The position numbers and the translations under genes are program-made. From an uncultured Pelagibacteraceae bacterium (GTDB lineage: Bacteria; Pseudomonadota; Alphaproteobacteria; Pelagibacterales; Pelagibacteraceae): a stretch of 64,000 nt of DNA. The stretch lies in assembly GCA_902538495.1 (NCBI GenBank), contig CACBFJ010000003.1, positions 1-64,000 of the forward strand, read 5' to 3'. This document shows, piece by piece, positions 43,153-51,313 of this stretch; within the stretch, counting starts at the first letter, position 1, and each line of letters begins with the position of its first letter. Below the pieces are notes generated by a model. The model worked only from the letters and a program-made list of their open reading frames with translations, had not been told where the DNA came from and did not search any database.

Positions 43153-43215
43153 ATGTTATTTAGAAAGAAATCACGTAAAAATGTAAAAAAAGGTTTATTT
43201 TACTTACTTTTTTAA
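43153..43215 (+). CDS. Putative 20-aa micropeptide MLFRKKSRKNVKKGLFYLLF
   Basis: ATG preceded by AAAGGGTGAATT (Shine-Dalgarno-like); basic N-terminus, hydrophobic tail. Confidence 0.25.
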   Translation: MLFRKKSRKNVKKGLFYLLF

Positions 43216-43238
43216 CTTAAAAAAGGTTTAAAATAGCG

Positions 43239-43517
43239 CTAAATAGATACTTTTTCAGATCTAAGTAATTTGAGCTTTTGTCTGATTCCGCCTCTCCCAG
43301 AATAACCTCCAAGACCTCCATCAGATCTAATCACTCTGTGACAGGGTATTTTTGGAGCATATGGGTTTTTAGCACAAGCATTTGCGACTGCACGGGCTGC
43401 TTTAGGGTTTTTAATGGCGATCGCTACTTGTTTATATGTTTTTACGCTGCCTTTAGGGATAGTTATTAAATATTTCCAAACTCTTAATTGAAATTTTGTT
43501 CCAAGTAGGGATCTCAT
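43239..43517 (-). CDS. ogt: Methylated-DNA--[protein]-cysteine S-methyltransferase (Ogt/ATL-like)
   Basis: IPCHRVIRSDGGLGGYSGR active site; ATG at 43517 preferred over the listed TTG at 43556, which lies inside a terminator hairpin. Confidence 0.88.
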   Translation of the reverse strand: MRSLLGTKFQLRVWKYLITIPKGSVKTYKQVAIAIKNPKAARAVANACAKNPYAPKIPCHRVIRSDGGLGGYSGRGGIRQKLKLLRSEKVSI

Positions 43518-43563
43518 AAAAAAAAACCCTGATTCTTTACACTTTTTACGGTGCAAAGATCAG
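43518..43563 (-). terminator. Rho-independent terminator on the minus strand
   Basis: CTGATCTTTGCAC-CGTAAAAA-GTGTAAAG(A)ATCAG, 13 bp with one bulge and one G-U, then GG and nine T. Confidence 0.8.
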
Positions 43564-43720
43564 AATTTTATGGCTCGTCGTTTTATGCGCTACCGCCGAA
43601 CCGACCACCCTGTATGTTTAGCGCTGCTTTACAGGGTTTTCTGCCCTCCAGACTTAAACCTCTCGGCCTTTCTCTGGCTGGCCAGTTAAGAGTTGCCTCT
43701 TAAGTTAAAATTACTTTAAC
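43518..43720 (-). ncRNA. Unidentified structured RNA candidate (about 200 nt) ending in a rho-independent terminator
   Basis: 54% GC over 43571-43700 in an AT-rich window; hairpins 43686-43703 (7 bp, GCAA loop on minus strand), 43607-43637 (8 bp), pseudoknot 43587-43592/43619-43624; minus-strand terminator 43518-43563. Confidence 0.6.
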
Positions 43721-43800
43721 AGACTGAAATTTAAATTGTTATCACTAATTAGTTGTTTTTTATAATTAAATGATTTTTCTGTGAATTTCGGGGATAACTT

Positions 43801-44010
43801 TTATTTTGTAAGCAATATTAGGTAACTTGCAAAGAATATAATCGCCATACTTGATAGAAATATTGTATTTATACTTTTACCAGTATTTTTATACTGAATA
43901 ACACTTAAAATAATAAATCCAATTGAACTTATTAAAAACCATACCGCAGGAATTTCTCCATCAATTGATCCCATATATTTGTAATTTAAACTATTGACAT
44001 TAAAAATCAC
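43801..44010 (-). CDS. Small membrane protein of unknown function
   Basis: 69 aa, about two hydrophobic helices (WFLISSIGFIILSVIQY, IFLSSMAIIFFASYLILL). Confidence 0.45.
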   Translation of the reverse strand: MIFNVNSLNYKYMGSIDGEIPAVWFLISSIGFIILSVIQYKNTGKSINTIFLSSMAIIFFASYLILLTK

Positions 44011-44020
44011 TTGATATATT

Positions 44021-44049
44021 ACTAATGATAATTAATTGTTATCAATAGT
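44021..44049. promoter_or_regulatory. Inverted repeat ACTAATGATAA-TTAATTG-TTATCAATAGT upstream of integrase; possible recombinase core site or operator
   Basis: 10 of 11 positions of the arms are complementary, with a 7-bp spacer; ends 6 nt before the integrase ATG. Confidence 0.45.
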
Positions 44050-44055
44050 AATTAT

Positions 44056-45009
44056 ATGAGTGAACTGACTACAGATCTAAAATCGCTTCATGAGGCTACA
44101 CTAAATAACCTTAAGAGTTCTAAGGCAAATAATACATTAAGAGCATATAAATCTGACTTTAAAGATTTTGGAGCTTTTTGTTCTAAGCATGGCTTAAACT
44201 CGTTACCATCAGAACCTAAAATAGTTTCTTTATACCTAACCCATCTTTCTAAAAATTCAAAAATTAGTACTTTAAGAAGACGATTAGTATCAATTAGTAT
44301 GGTTCACAGATTAAAAGGGTATTATTTAGATACGAAGCATCCAATCATAATTGAAAACTTAATGGGGATTAGAAGAGTTAAGGGAAGTATTCAAAAAGGA
44401 AAAAAACCTATACTAATCAATCATTTAAAATCAATTATTGATGTAATTAATAAACAAAAAGTTAATGACATTAAAAAGTTTAGAGATAAATCAATCATAC
44501 TGATAGGTTTTGGAGGTGGTTTTAGAAGAACTGAGCTAATTTCGATTGATTATGAGGATCTAGAATTTGTGAGTGAGGGTCTTAAAATTAGCATTAAAAA
44601 ATCAAAAACTGATCAATTTGGCGAAGGGATGATTAAAGGGCTACCCTACTTCACAAATGAAAGCTATTGTCCAATAATTAATCTTAAAAAATGGTTAGAA
44701 ATTTCAAAGATTAAATCTGGACCTATTTTTAGAAGATTTTCAAAAGGTTTATCTTTAACAGAAAAAAGATTAACTGACCAATCTGTTGTTTTACTAATTA
44801 AAGAATATTTAAATTTAGCAGGTATTGAGAATAAAAACTTTGCAGGTCATAGTTTAAGATCTGGTTTCGCAACTGTTGCTGCACAATCTGGAGCAGATGA
44901 GAGAAGTATAATGGCTATGACAGGTCACAAGACAACACAAATGGTTAGAAGATACATTAAAGAAGCAAATATTTTCGAAAATAATGCTTTAAATAAGATA
45001 AAAATTTAA
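44056..45009 (+). CDS. Tyrosine recombinase / phage-type integrase
   Basis: Catalytic signature R (GGGFRRTELISI), HxxR (HSLRSGFAT), GHKT and RRYI tyrosine. Confidence 0.93.
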   Translation: MSELTTDLKSLHEATLNNLKSSKANNTLRAYKSDFKDFGAFCSKHGLNSLPSEPKIVSLYLTHLSKNSKISTLRRRLVSISMVHRLKGYYLDTKHPIIIENLMGIRRVKGSIQKGKKPILINHLKSIIDVINKQKVNDIKKFRDKSIILIGFGGGFRRTELISIDYEDLEFVSEGLKISIKKSKTDQFGEGMIKGLPYFTNESYCPIINLKKWLEISKIKSGPIFRRFSKGLSLTEKRLTDQSVVLLIKEYLNLAGIENKNFAGHSLRSGFATVAAQSGADERSIMAMTGHKTTQMVRRYIKEANIFENNALNKIKI

Positions 45010-45914
45010 ATACTCACCCATTTTTCAGGCCAAAAATCTCGATTATTTGAAGGGTTCAAATTTTTAGGCCTGACACATATTTTATCATCAAAATTTGATA
45101 ACCATGCACCCCACCAATGAAAAGTTGATGGCCCAACAATAAAATATCGACACTGTGTAAGTAAAAAAAAATCAGTTAGGATTTTGTCTTTATTGTTAAT
45201 TACAAAAATAAATTTGTTAGTATCAAAGTATTTATCAAGATTATCAAAATCATTGCTCCAAATTAAGTATTTTGGATTATCAATTCTTTTATTAAAGTAC
45301 ACAATTGCTTTATTGATATAATCTATAGTTTCCTTAACAAATGAAAAGGATTTATTCAAATTTGTGGAAGAATACTTATTATTAATTCTCTCAGAAAATC
45401 TATTTTGTCTGATACAAATTGAAACTACGTTATTTTTTTTAATGATATTTAGATATTCATTATCGGAAAATTGATCTTTATTCTTAATATCAAATTCATT
45501 TAGCAGATCATTACGATTATCAACAAAGTATTTTTCAGATTCAAAATTTCCATCAATAAAAAAAAAATTATTAGCATTACTTAAATCTAAAGGTGAATAC
45601 TCTGAAAGCTTATTAGAATCTTTCTTTTCAAAATAGAACTTTTTATGTTTTGTAAATTTATCAAAGAAAATTAGTATCTTCTTTAATAAATTTTTATATG
45701 GATTTTCAAAAGAAAATTCTTTAGATGCTGCTATTGCTGATATATTAAATCTGTCTAAAACATAATCATATATATGTTTATTTTGACAATACCCACTTAA
45801 TATATCTATATAATGGTCAAAATTATTTTTTTTACATAAAGAATATGAGTTGGCATACATAAATAATTGATTACCCAGTCCCTCTGATATTTTAGTAATA
45901 ATCTTTTTTTTCAT
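45006..45914 (-). CDS. Glycosyltransferase family 11-like (alpha-1,2-fucosyltransferase-like)
   Basis: ISEGLGNQLFMYANSYSL N-terminus; CRYFIVGPSTFHWWGAWLS C-terminal motif. Confidence 0.8.
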   Translation of the reverse strand: MKKKIITKISEGLGNQLFMYANSYSLCKKNNFDHYIDILSGYCQNKHIYDYVLDRFNISAIAASKEFSFENPYKNLLKKILIFFDKFTKHKKFYFEKKDSNKLSEYSPLDLSNANNFFFIDGNFESEKYFVDNRNDLLNEFDIKNKDQFSDNEYLNIIKKNNVVSICIRQNRFSERINNKYSSTNLNKSFSFVKETIDYINKAIVYFNKRIDNPKYLIWSNDFDNLDKYFDTNKFIFVINNKDKILTDFFLLTQCRYFIVGPSTFHWWGAWLSNFDDKICVRPKNLNPSNNRDFWPEKWVSI

Positions 45915-45928
45915 AAGTTTTAAAAAGG

Positions 45929-48055
45929 TTAAAACAAATCATATTTTTTACCTAATGATATATCGATTATATATTTGGATATTCTTTTTTCGTTAAAAAG
46001 TTTAAAGTATTTTTTTTTTCCATTTTTTGCAATTTTAATTCTTAATTTATCATTTTTAGCATAGAATTTAATTTTATCAGATAAGTCGTTTATATTATTA
46101 TAGAAAACTATTTCATCATTTGAGAAAAAATGACTCATTTTCACTTTGTTATCTATAAATGTTAAAAGGCCATTTCCCATAATGGAAGCTATTCTGTTAC
46201 TAGAATAATATTTTGTTGGTTTACCTCGACTTAAATTTAGAGCCATTTTAGAGTTAATAAGTGTTCTAAAGAAATTATTTCCCCAAATAGGTTGTTTATT
46301 AGCAAAACCATAAAAATCATATCTAATATTTGGAATCTTTTTTACCAATTTATTTAAAAAAAGAATTCTATCATCTTCTGTCCCCTCTTTCAGTACAGCT
46401 CTGTTCACCCCATGGCTCATTGCATAAAAAAGATCTTTTTGAGGATTTAGTTTATAAACATCAAAAAATTCAATATTCTTATCCACTGGTACGAAAAAAA
46501 AATGTGTGTTCTTAATTTTTTTATCTTGCTTTATTAGTTCATCTGGATGGGTGGAAATAAATGTATGATCGACAACATCAGAGTATCTTTTAATATTTAA
46601 AATGTTATCTTTAGAATACTTTAAGCTAGGCATTATCGGATCCTCATTCCATTGAGAAATGATTAAATTCCTATTAATATTCTTAAAATCATCTATTGTT
46701 TCGTGATCAATATTTTTTGTATGTCCAAAAAAAACTAAATCAGGATTATAATTCTTAAATGTTTCTAATAGATATTTTTGAAAAGTATTTCTTTTAGAGA
46801 GGAAATTTAAAGATCTATTGTTTCTAACATAATCTCTATCACTGATCTCTAAAACATCATGACCATTTCTAATAAATCCATTAGAAAATTTTTTACCAAT
46901 TGAAATGTTATAAAGTCTATGGTTTAGTTTTTGACCTTGATTATATATGTTTAATATCTTTATTTTATTTTTGATAAAATTAAAATTACTGTACGGAAGA
47001 CTTTCTAATCTTAACCTGTCAATGATTTTTGTATTTGATGAAATAATATGCTGAACATTTTTTAATGAATTTTTTTGAATTTGTTTTCTTATTTTTTTAT
47101 TTTTTATCAGATAGCGAATTTGTCTATATAAAGTCTCTTCATTAAGGTTTTTTAATATTATTGCTTGATTTGTTGTTTCTGGTAATCCACCTTTATTTGA
47201 TATTATTGTTGCACAACCTCTTGACGAAGCTTCTAAAGCTGTTCTACCAAATGGTTCTTCCCATTTAGATGGGACTACTGATATTGATGTTTTATCTAAA
47301 AGTTCTAAGACATCTTTATGTTTTAGAAATCCTAATTCATGATGATTTTTGTGGTTTATATAAATTTCTCTTCTTTCTTCATCACCAAGTGAATATGCTT
47401 TCCAATTTGGAAATTCATTAAGTATTCTTACTATAACTTTTGCAAAAAGATCATATCCTTTAGATCTATTTAATTTTCCAATAAAGGTAATAAAATTCTT
47501 TTTCTCAGATATCTTTTTTTTGGAAGATACACTTGGATAAACTACCTCTGTTTTAGTTTTTAACTTATCATCTAAATCTACAAAAAATCGTTTTTGAGTC
47601 CACTCACTTACAAAGACAACTTTTTCAACATTAGAAATTATGTTTAATCTTTGATTAATTGTTTTTGATCCATTCATTGATAATGGATCATTATGAAAAT
47701 ACATTATATACCTACTCTTTATTTTTTTAATTAATTCATCCAAGATTACGGGTCTGTTATGTATTTCAATTAGGTCATATTTTTGATATTTGAATTTTTT
47801 GACTAGTTTACCTATGTACTCACTAGTAGCGCTTCTAAATTTTGATTTAATATTAGTCAATTCAATATTAAAATAATTTTTTGTTAAATAGTCTTTACTC
47901 TTAGTGTGACCATAGATGTGATTAGTTTTATTGTATTTTGATTTTTTATAAAATTCCGAAACCCATAAAGAAGCAGCTGACGCTCTAGCAAATGTGTAAT
48001 TTTCTTTATATGGAAGTATTGTTGCTATTTTAATATTTTTTTTTATTGAAGACAT
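45929..48055 (-). CDS. Two-domain glycosyltransferase (GT4-like N-half, CgeB-like C-half)
   Basis: N-half IGKLNRSKGYDLFAKVI...VVPSKWEEPFGRTALEASSRGCATIISNKGGLPE; C-half second glycosyltransferase-like domain. Confidence 0.78.
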   Translation of the reverse strand: MSSIKKNIKIATILPYKENYTFARASAASLWVSEFYKKSKYNKTNHIYGHTKSKDYLTKNYFNIELTNIKSKFRSATSEYIGKLVKKFKYQKYDLIEIHNRPVILDELIKKIKSRYIMYFHNDPLSMNGSKTINQRLNIISNVEKVVFVSEWTQKRFFVDLDDKLKTKTEVVYPSVSSKKKISEKKNFITFIGKLNRSKGYDLFAKVIVRILNEFPNWKAYSLGDEERREIYINHKNHHELGFLKHKDVLELLDKTSISVVPSKWEEPFGRTALEASSRGCATIISNKGGLPETTNQAIILKNLNEETLYRQIRYLIKNKKIRKQIQKNSLKNVQHIISSNTKIIDRLRLESLPYSNFNFIKNKIKILNIYNQGQKLNHRLYNISIGKKFSNGFIRNGHDVLEISDRDYVRNNRSLNFLSKRNTFQKYLLETFKNYNPDLVFFGHTKNIDHETIDDFKNINRNLIISQWNEDPIMPSLKYSKDNILNIKRYSDVVDHTFISTHPDELIKQDKKIKNTHFFFVPVDKNIEFFDVYKLNPQKDLFYAMSHGVNRAVLKEGTEDDRILFLNKLVKKIPNIRYDFYGFANKQPIWGNNFFRTLINSKMALNLSRGKPTKYYSSNRIASIMGNGLLTFIDNKVKMSHFFSNDEIVFYNNINDLSDKIKFYAKNDKLRIKIAKNGKKKYFKLFNEKRISKYIIDISLGKKYDLF

Positions 48056-48293
48056 TTATTAATCTCAATCTTTTTAATCTATCTCTTTTTAATAAATATT
48101 CATATGAAAGAGCTTTAGATTTATTAAAAAAACTTTTTTTGTAAATAAGTTCCCATTTATAACCTTTTGTAGCTTTCGCACCTCTATTTGTGTTATGTTT
48201 AATGAGTCTACTTTTTATATTATTTGTAAATCCAACATAAGACTTATTTTTAAATCCTTTTATAGTTTTTATAAGATACACGTGATATTTCAT
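48030..48293 (-). CDS. GIY-YIG nuclease-family protein
   Basis: YHVYLIKTIKGFKNKSYVGFTNNIKSRLIKHNTNRGAKATKGYKWELIY. Confidence 0.88.
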   Translation of the reverse strand: MKYHVYLIKTIKGFKNKSYVGFTNNIKSRLIKHNTNRGAKATKGYKWELIYKKSFFNKSKALSYEYLLKRDRLKRLRLINVFNKKKY

Positions 48294-48313
48294 TAATGTA
48301 TTGTTGGTAAAAA

Positions 48314-48388
48314 TGGCGGTCCCTAGGGGAATCGAACCCCTCTTTCGAGGATGAAAACCACGTGTCCTAACCGATAGACGAAGGGACC
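48314..48388 (-). tRNA. tRNA-Glu (anticodon TTC), CCA encoded
   Basis: Reverse complement GGTCCCTTCGTCTATCGGTTAGGACACGTGGTTTTCATCCTCGAAAGAGGGGTTCGATTCCCCTAGGGACCGCCA. Confidence 0.95.
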
Positions 48389-48447
48389 AAAATGCTGTTT
48401 TTTATTGTATAAAAAGTTATTTATCAAGTCTTTAAAATATACAATCA

Positions 48448-49389
48448 TCAAATAATTTGTTCAGTTTTTATTATTTTTTTTAAGCCTAATGATTTATGAG
48501 TAATTAGGGTTTCTGAGGTAAACTTATCTTTATTTATTTCAATTCCTGAAACTATATCTCCCGATGTTATGCCAGTTGCACAAAAAATAGAATCGCCAGA
48601 AATTATTTCATTTAATTCATATTTTTTATCAAAATTAGTAATACCCATTTTTTTTGCACGATCTTTTTCTTTATTAGAGTTAAATATAAATCTACCTTGA
48701 AAATGACAATTATATGCATCAAGCGCTGCAGCGGCCAAAACACCTTCTGGACCACCTCCAATACCAAGAAATATATCTACTGAATATTTTTTATTTATAA
48801 TCATTAAAGCGCCAGCTACGTCTCCATCTGATATTAATTTTAGTTTTACATTTAACTTTTTTAGTTCATTTATTATTTCCTTATGTCTAGGCCTATCTAA
48901 CAAACATGCAGTCAGATTCTCAGGTTTTAGATTTTTAGACTCGGCTAAATTATAAATATTTTTTTTAACAGAAAAATCTAAATCAACTACATTTTGTTCA
49001 GAGCAATTCGCAGATATTTTATTCATATATGTTTCAGGTGCTCCTAATAGATTTGATTTATTAGTTACAGCTATAACAGACATTGCTCCTGGCAAATCAT
49101 TGGCCACAAAATTTGTTCCCTCCAAAGGATCAACAGCAATATCGAACATTGGACCATTTGTAGTGCCAACATTTTCTCCAATATAAAGCATAGGTGCTTC
49201 GTCAAGCTCACCCTCACCTATTACGATTTTTCCATTCATTTCAATTTTATTTAATTCATTTCTCATAGTATCTACAGCAGCTTTGTCGGCACCAATCTTA
49301 TCTTTTTTTCCAATTAAAAAATAAGATGAAAGCGCAGCACGACTTGTTACATTTATAAATGAATTTTGGAATTTTTTATCTATGGGCAT
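48448..49389 (-). CDS. glpX: Class II fructose-1,6-bisphosphatase
   Basis: VIGEGELDEAPMLYIGE; DIAVDPLEGTNFVA; GIGGGPEGVLAAAAL. Confidence 0.93.
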   Translation of the reverse strand: MPIDKKFQNSFINVTSRAALSSYFLIGKKDKIGADKAAVDTMRNELNKIEMNGKIVIGEGELDEAPMLYIGENVGTTNGPMFDIAVDPLEGTNFVANDLPGAMSVIAVTNKSNLLGAPETYMNKISANCSEQNVVDLDFSVKKNIYNLAESKNLKPENLTACLLDRPRHKEIINELKKLNVKLKLISDGDVAGALMIINKKYSVDIFLGIGGGPEGVLAAAALDAYNCHFQGRFIFNSNKEKDRAKKMGITNFDKKYELNEIISGDSIFCATGITSGDIVSGIEINKDKFTSETLITHKSLGLKKIIKTEQII

Positions 49390-50381
49390 TATTTGATTAT
49401 TTCATAGGATGAATTTTTTTCTAATTTAGCCTCAAATTCTCTTAATCTTTTCCATACAGATATTAATTCAACAATTATTGGCCAGCTTCTTACTAAATAT
49501 TGAAGTGAGGTTTCAACTCTACCAAAGGCTCTTATTATTTGTTGAACAAATCCTAACGTAATTGCACCAGTTACAATTGTTGGTGCCAACGCTAAGTAAG
49601 GAACTATCACCATTCCTTGTAAATAACTCCATTTCACTGCATTAAAATAAAGATAATGGAAATACATTTTATAATGTATTTTTCGAACTCCTCCGTAAAG
49701 ATCAGTTATTTTTTCAGGCTTCGCACTTTCCTTAAAATCTTCGCCTAAGACAAGTTCTTTTCTGTAAGCGGCCTCTTCTTTTTGTATATCATATTCTATT
49801 CCTGGTAATTTTATTCCAACACTTGCTAATAAAATAGTACCACCCAAAGCAGAAAGTATAGCGACCCAAACTAAAGCATGTTCAACTTCACCAACCCAAG
49901 GTAATACAGTAATACTTTTGGAAAGGCCCCATAAAATAGGAGTAAATGCTATAAGTGTCATTAAACTTCTTAAAAGTTCTGCACCTAAGCCCTCCATAAT
50001 TCTTGCAAATTTAAGAGTATCTTCTTGAACTCTTTGAGAGGCACCCTCTATTGATGAAGCATCATCCCACTTATCATGATAAAAATCAGCCATTGCTGTT
50101 CTCCACCTGAAGGTCCAATGACTAGTAAAATAGTCGCTAAAAATAACTACAAGTATGTAAACAGCTGCAATTTTAGCAAATGTAAAAAGATAATTAATAA
50201 ATTCTTTTTCTGAAACTGAATTTGGCTCAGTTAAAGCTTTTTGCAAAGTATCATAAAATTCACCAAACCATTCATTGATTCTTACATCTAATTGTACTTG
50301 GTACCAAGTAGCCAGCAGAATCAATATAGTGCCCCCTATACTCCAAGGAAACCATTTTTTTTGACTAAAAAATTTAAACAT
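49389..50381 (-). CDS. SbmA/BacA-like peptide transporter
   Basis: WYQVQLDVRINEWFGEFYDTLQKAL; DYFTSHWTFRWRTAMADFYHDKWD; EGASQRVQEDTLKFARIMEGLG. Confidence 0.85.
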   Translation of the reverse strand: MFKFFSQKKWFPWSIGGTILILLATWYQVQLDVRINEWFGEFYDTLQKALTEPNSVSEKEFINYLFTFAKIAAVYILVVIFSDYFTSHWTFRWRTAMADFYHDKWDDASSIEGASQRVQEDTLKFARIMEGLGAELLRSLMTLIAFTPILWGLSKSITVLPWVGEVEHALVWVAILSALGGTILLASVGIKLPGIEYDIQKEEAAYRKELVLGEDFKESAKPEKITDLYGGVRKIHYKMYFHYLYFNAVKWSYLQGMVIVPYLALAPTIVTGAITLGFVQQIIRAFGRVETSLQYLVRSWPIIVELISVWKRLREFEAKLEKNSSYEIIK

Positions 50382-50662
50382 TATTTTAAAAAATTGTCTG
50401 CATAAGATTTTCTTACGACTTTTCTTTTTTTAGGTTCAATTAACTCATAATCAATTTTTTTCTTTTTTGCATAATTGATCGCACTTTCTTTTGTTGAAAA
50501 TTCTAATCTTAACTCACTTAAAGTATCTGAAGAACTCTCCCAACCCATTAAAGGATTCTTAGTAGGATCTTTTGTTTCATATTCTAAAATCCATTTTATT
50601 GATTTACCAAGTCCTGACTGCATTGCACTTTTGTTAGGTATGTAAATTTTTGCTTTTTTCAT
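50381..50662 (-). CDS. ETC complex I subunit (NDUFS4-like)
   Basis: AKIYIPNKSAMQSG...NPLMGWESSSDTLSELRLEFSTKESAINYAKKK. Confidence 0.85.
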   Translation of the reverse strand: MKKAKIYIPNKSAMQSGLGKSIKWILEYETKDPTKNPLMGWESSSDTLSELRLEFSTKESAINYAKKKKIDYELIEPKKRKVVRKSYADNFLK

Positions 50663-50668
50663 ATTTGA

Positions 50669-50745
<77 letters not shown>

Positions 50746-50838
50746 AATGATGTACTAATACAGTAGTTATCAATATTTTCAATGGATAAAGCTGCCAAAT
50801 ATGAAGAATTTTAATCAAAATCTGATATAAAAAGATGC

Positions 50839-51312
50839 ATGATAATTTCATGCCCTACTTGTAAAAAAAAATTTGAAATTGATGCAAATTTAATACCTAA
50901 AGATGGCCGTAATTTACAATGTGGATCATGTTTGAACGTCTGGTTTTATAAATTCGAAAAAAATATTTCAGATTTAGAAATTAAAGATAATACAGCAAAT
51001 CTAATCGAAGAAGATGATGAAATTATTATTAAAGAAAATATAAAAAAAGAAATACCTATAATTAAAAAAAATATTAATGAAAATCAAAAAGATAAAGCTT
51101 TAGTCAAATATGAGAAAAAAACAAAGTTAAGTTCATTCAATTTTATAGGTTATTTTTTTGTATTAATTTTAACATTTGTCGCACTATTGATTATTTTGGA
51201 TACATTTGAGCCCCTACTATTAACAATATTTCCAAATCTTGAATTAATTTTATTTAATTTTTATGAAACTTTATTAGATATATACCTTTTTATAAAAGAT
51301 TTAATTAGATAG
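50839..51312 (+). CDS. Zinc-ribbon (MJ0042-type) domain protein with C-terminal TM segment
   Basis: MIISCPTCKKKFEIDANLIPKDGRNLQCGSCLNVWF. Confidence 0.8.
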   Translation: MIISCPTCKKKFEIDANLIPKDGRNLQCGSCLNVWFYKFEKNISDLEIKDNTANLIEEDDEIIIKENIKKEIPIIKKNINENQKDKALVKYEKKTKLSSFNFIGYFFVLILTFVALLIILDTFEPLLLTIFPNLELILFNFYETLLDIYLFIKDLIR

Positions 51313-51313
51313 T

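Noticed and set aside
43570-43689. Plus-strand 39-aa ORF MARRFMRYRRTDHPVCLALLYRVFCPPDLNLSAFLWLAS
   Set aside because: Codon usage (CGC, CGA, CTC, CGG) is unlike surrounding genes, no ribosome-binding site, and it lies antisense to the structured RNA candidate; likely a by-product of its GC content.
43518-43720. Assignment of the structured RNA as tmRNA, SRP RNA or RNase P RNA
   Set aside because: No T-loop (TTCRA) or alanine-type acceptor/CCA end and no plausible tag ORF for tmRNA; no GGAAGG-AGCAGC core for SRP; no GAGGAAAGTCC for RNase P. Left unclassified; an Infernal search would decide.
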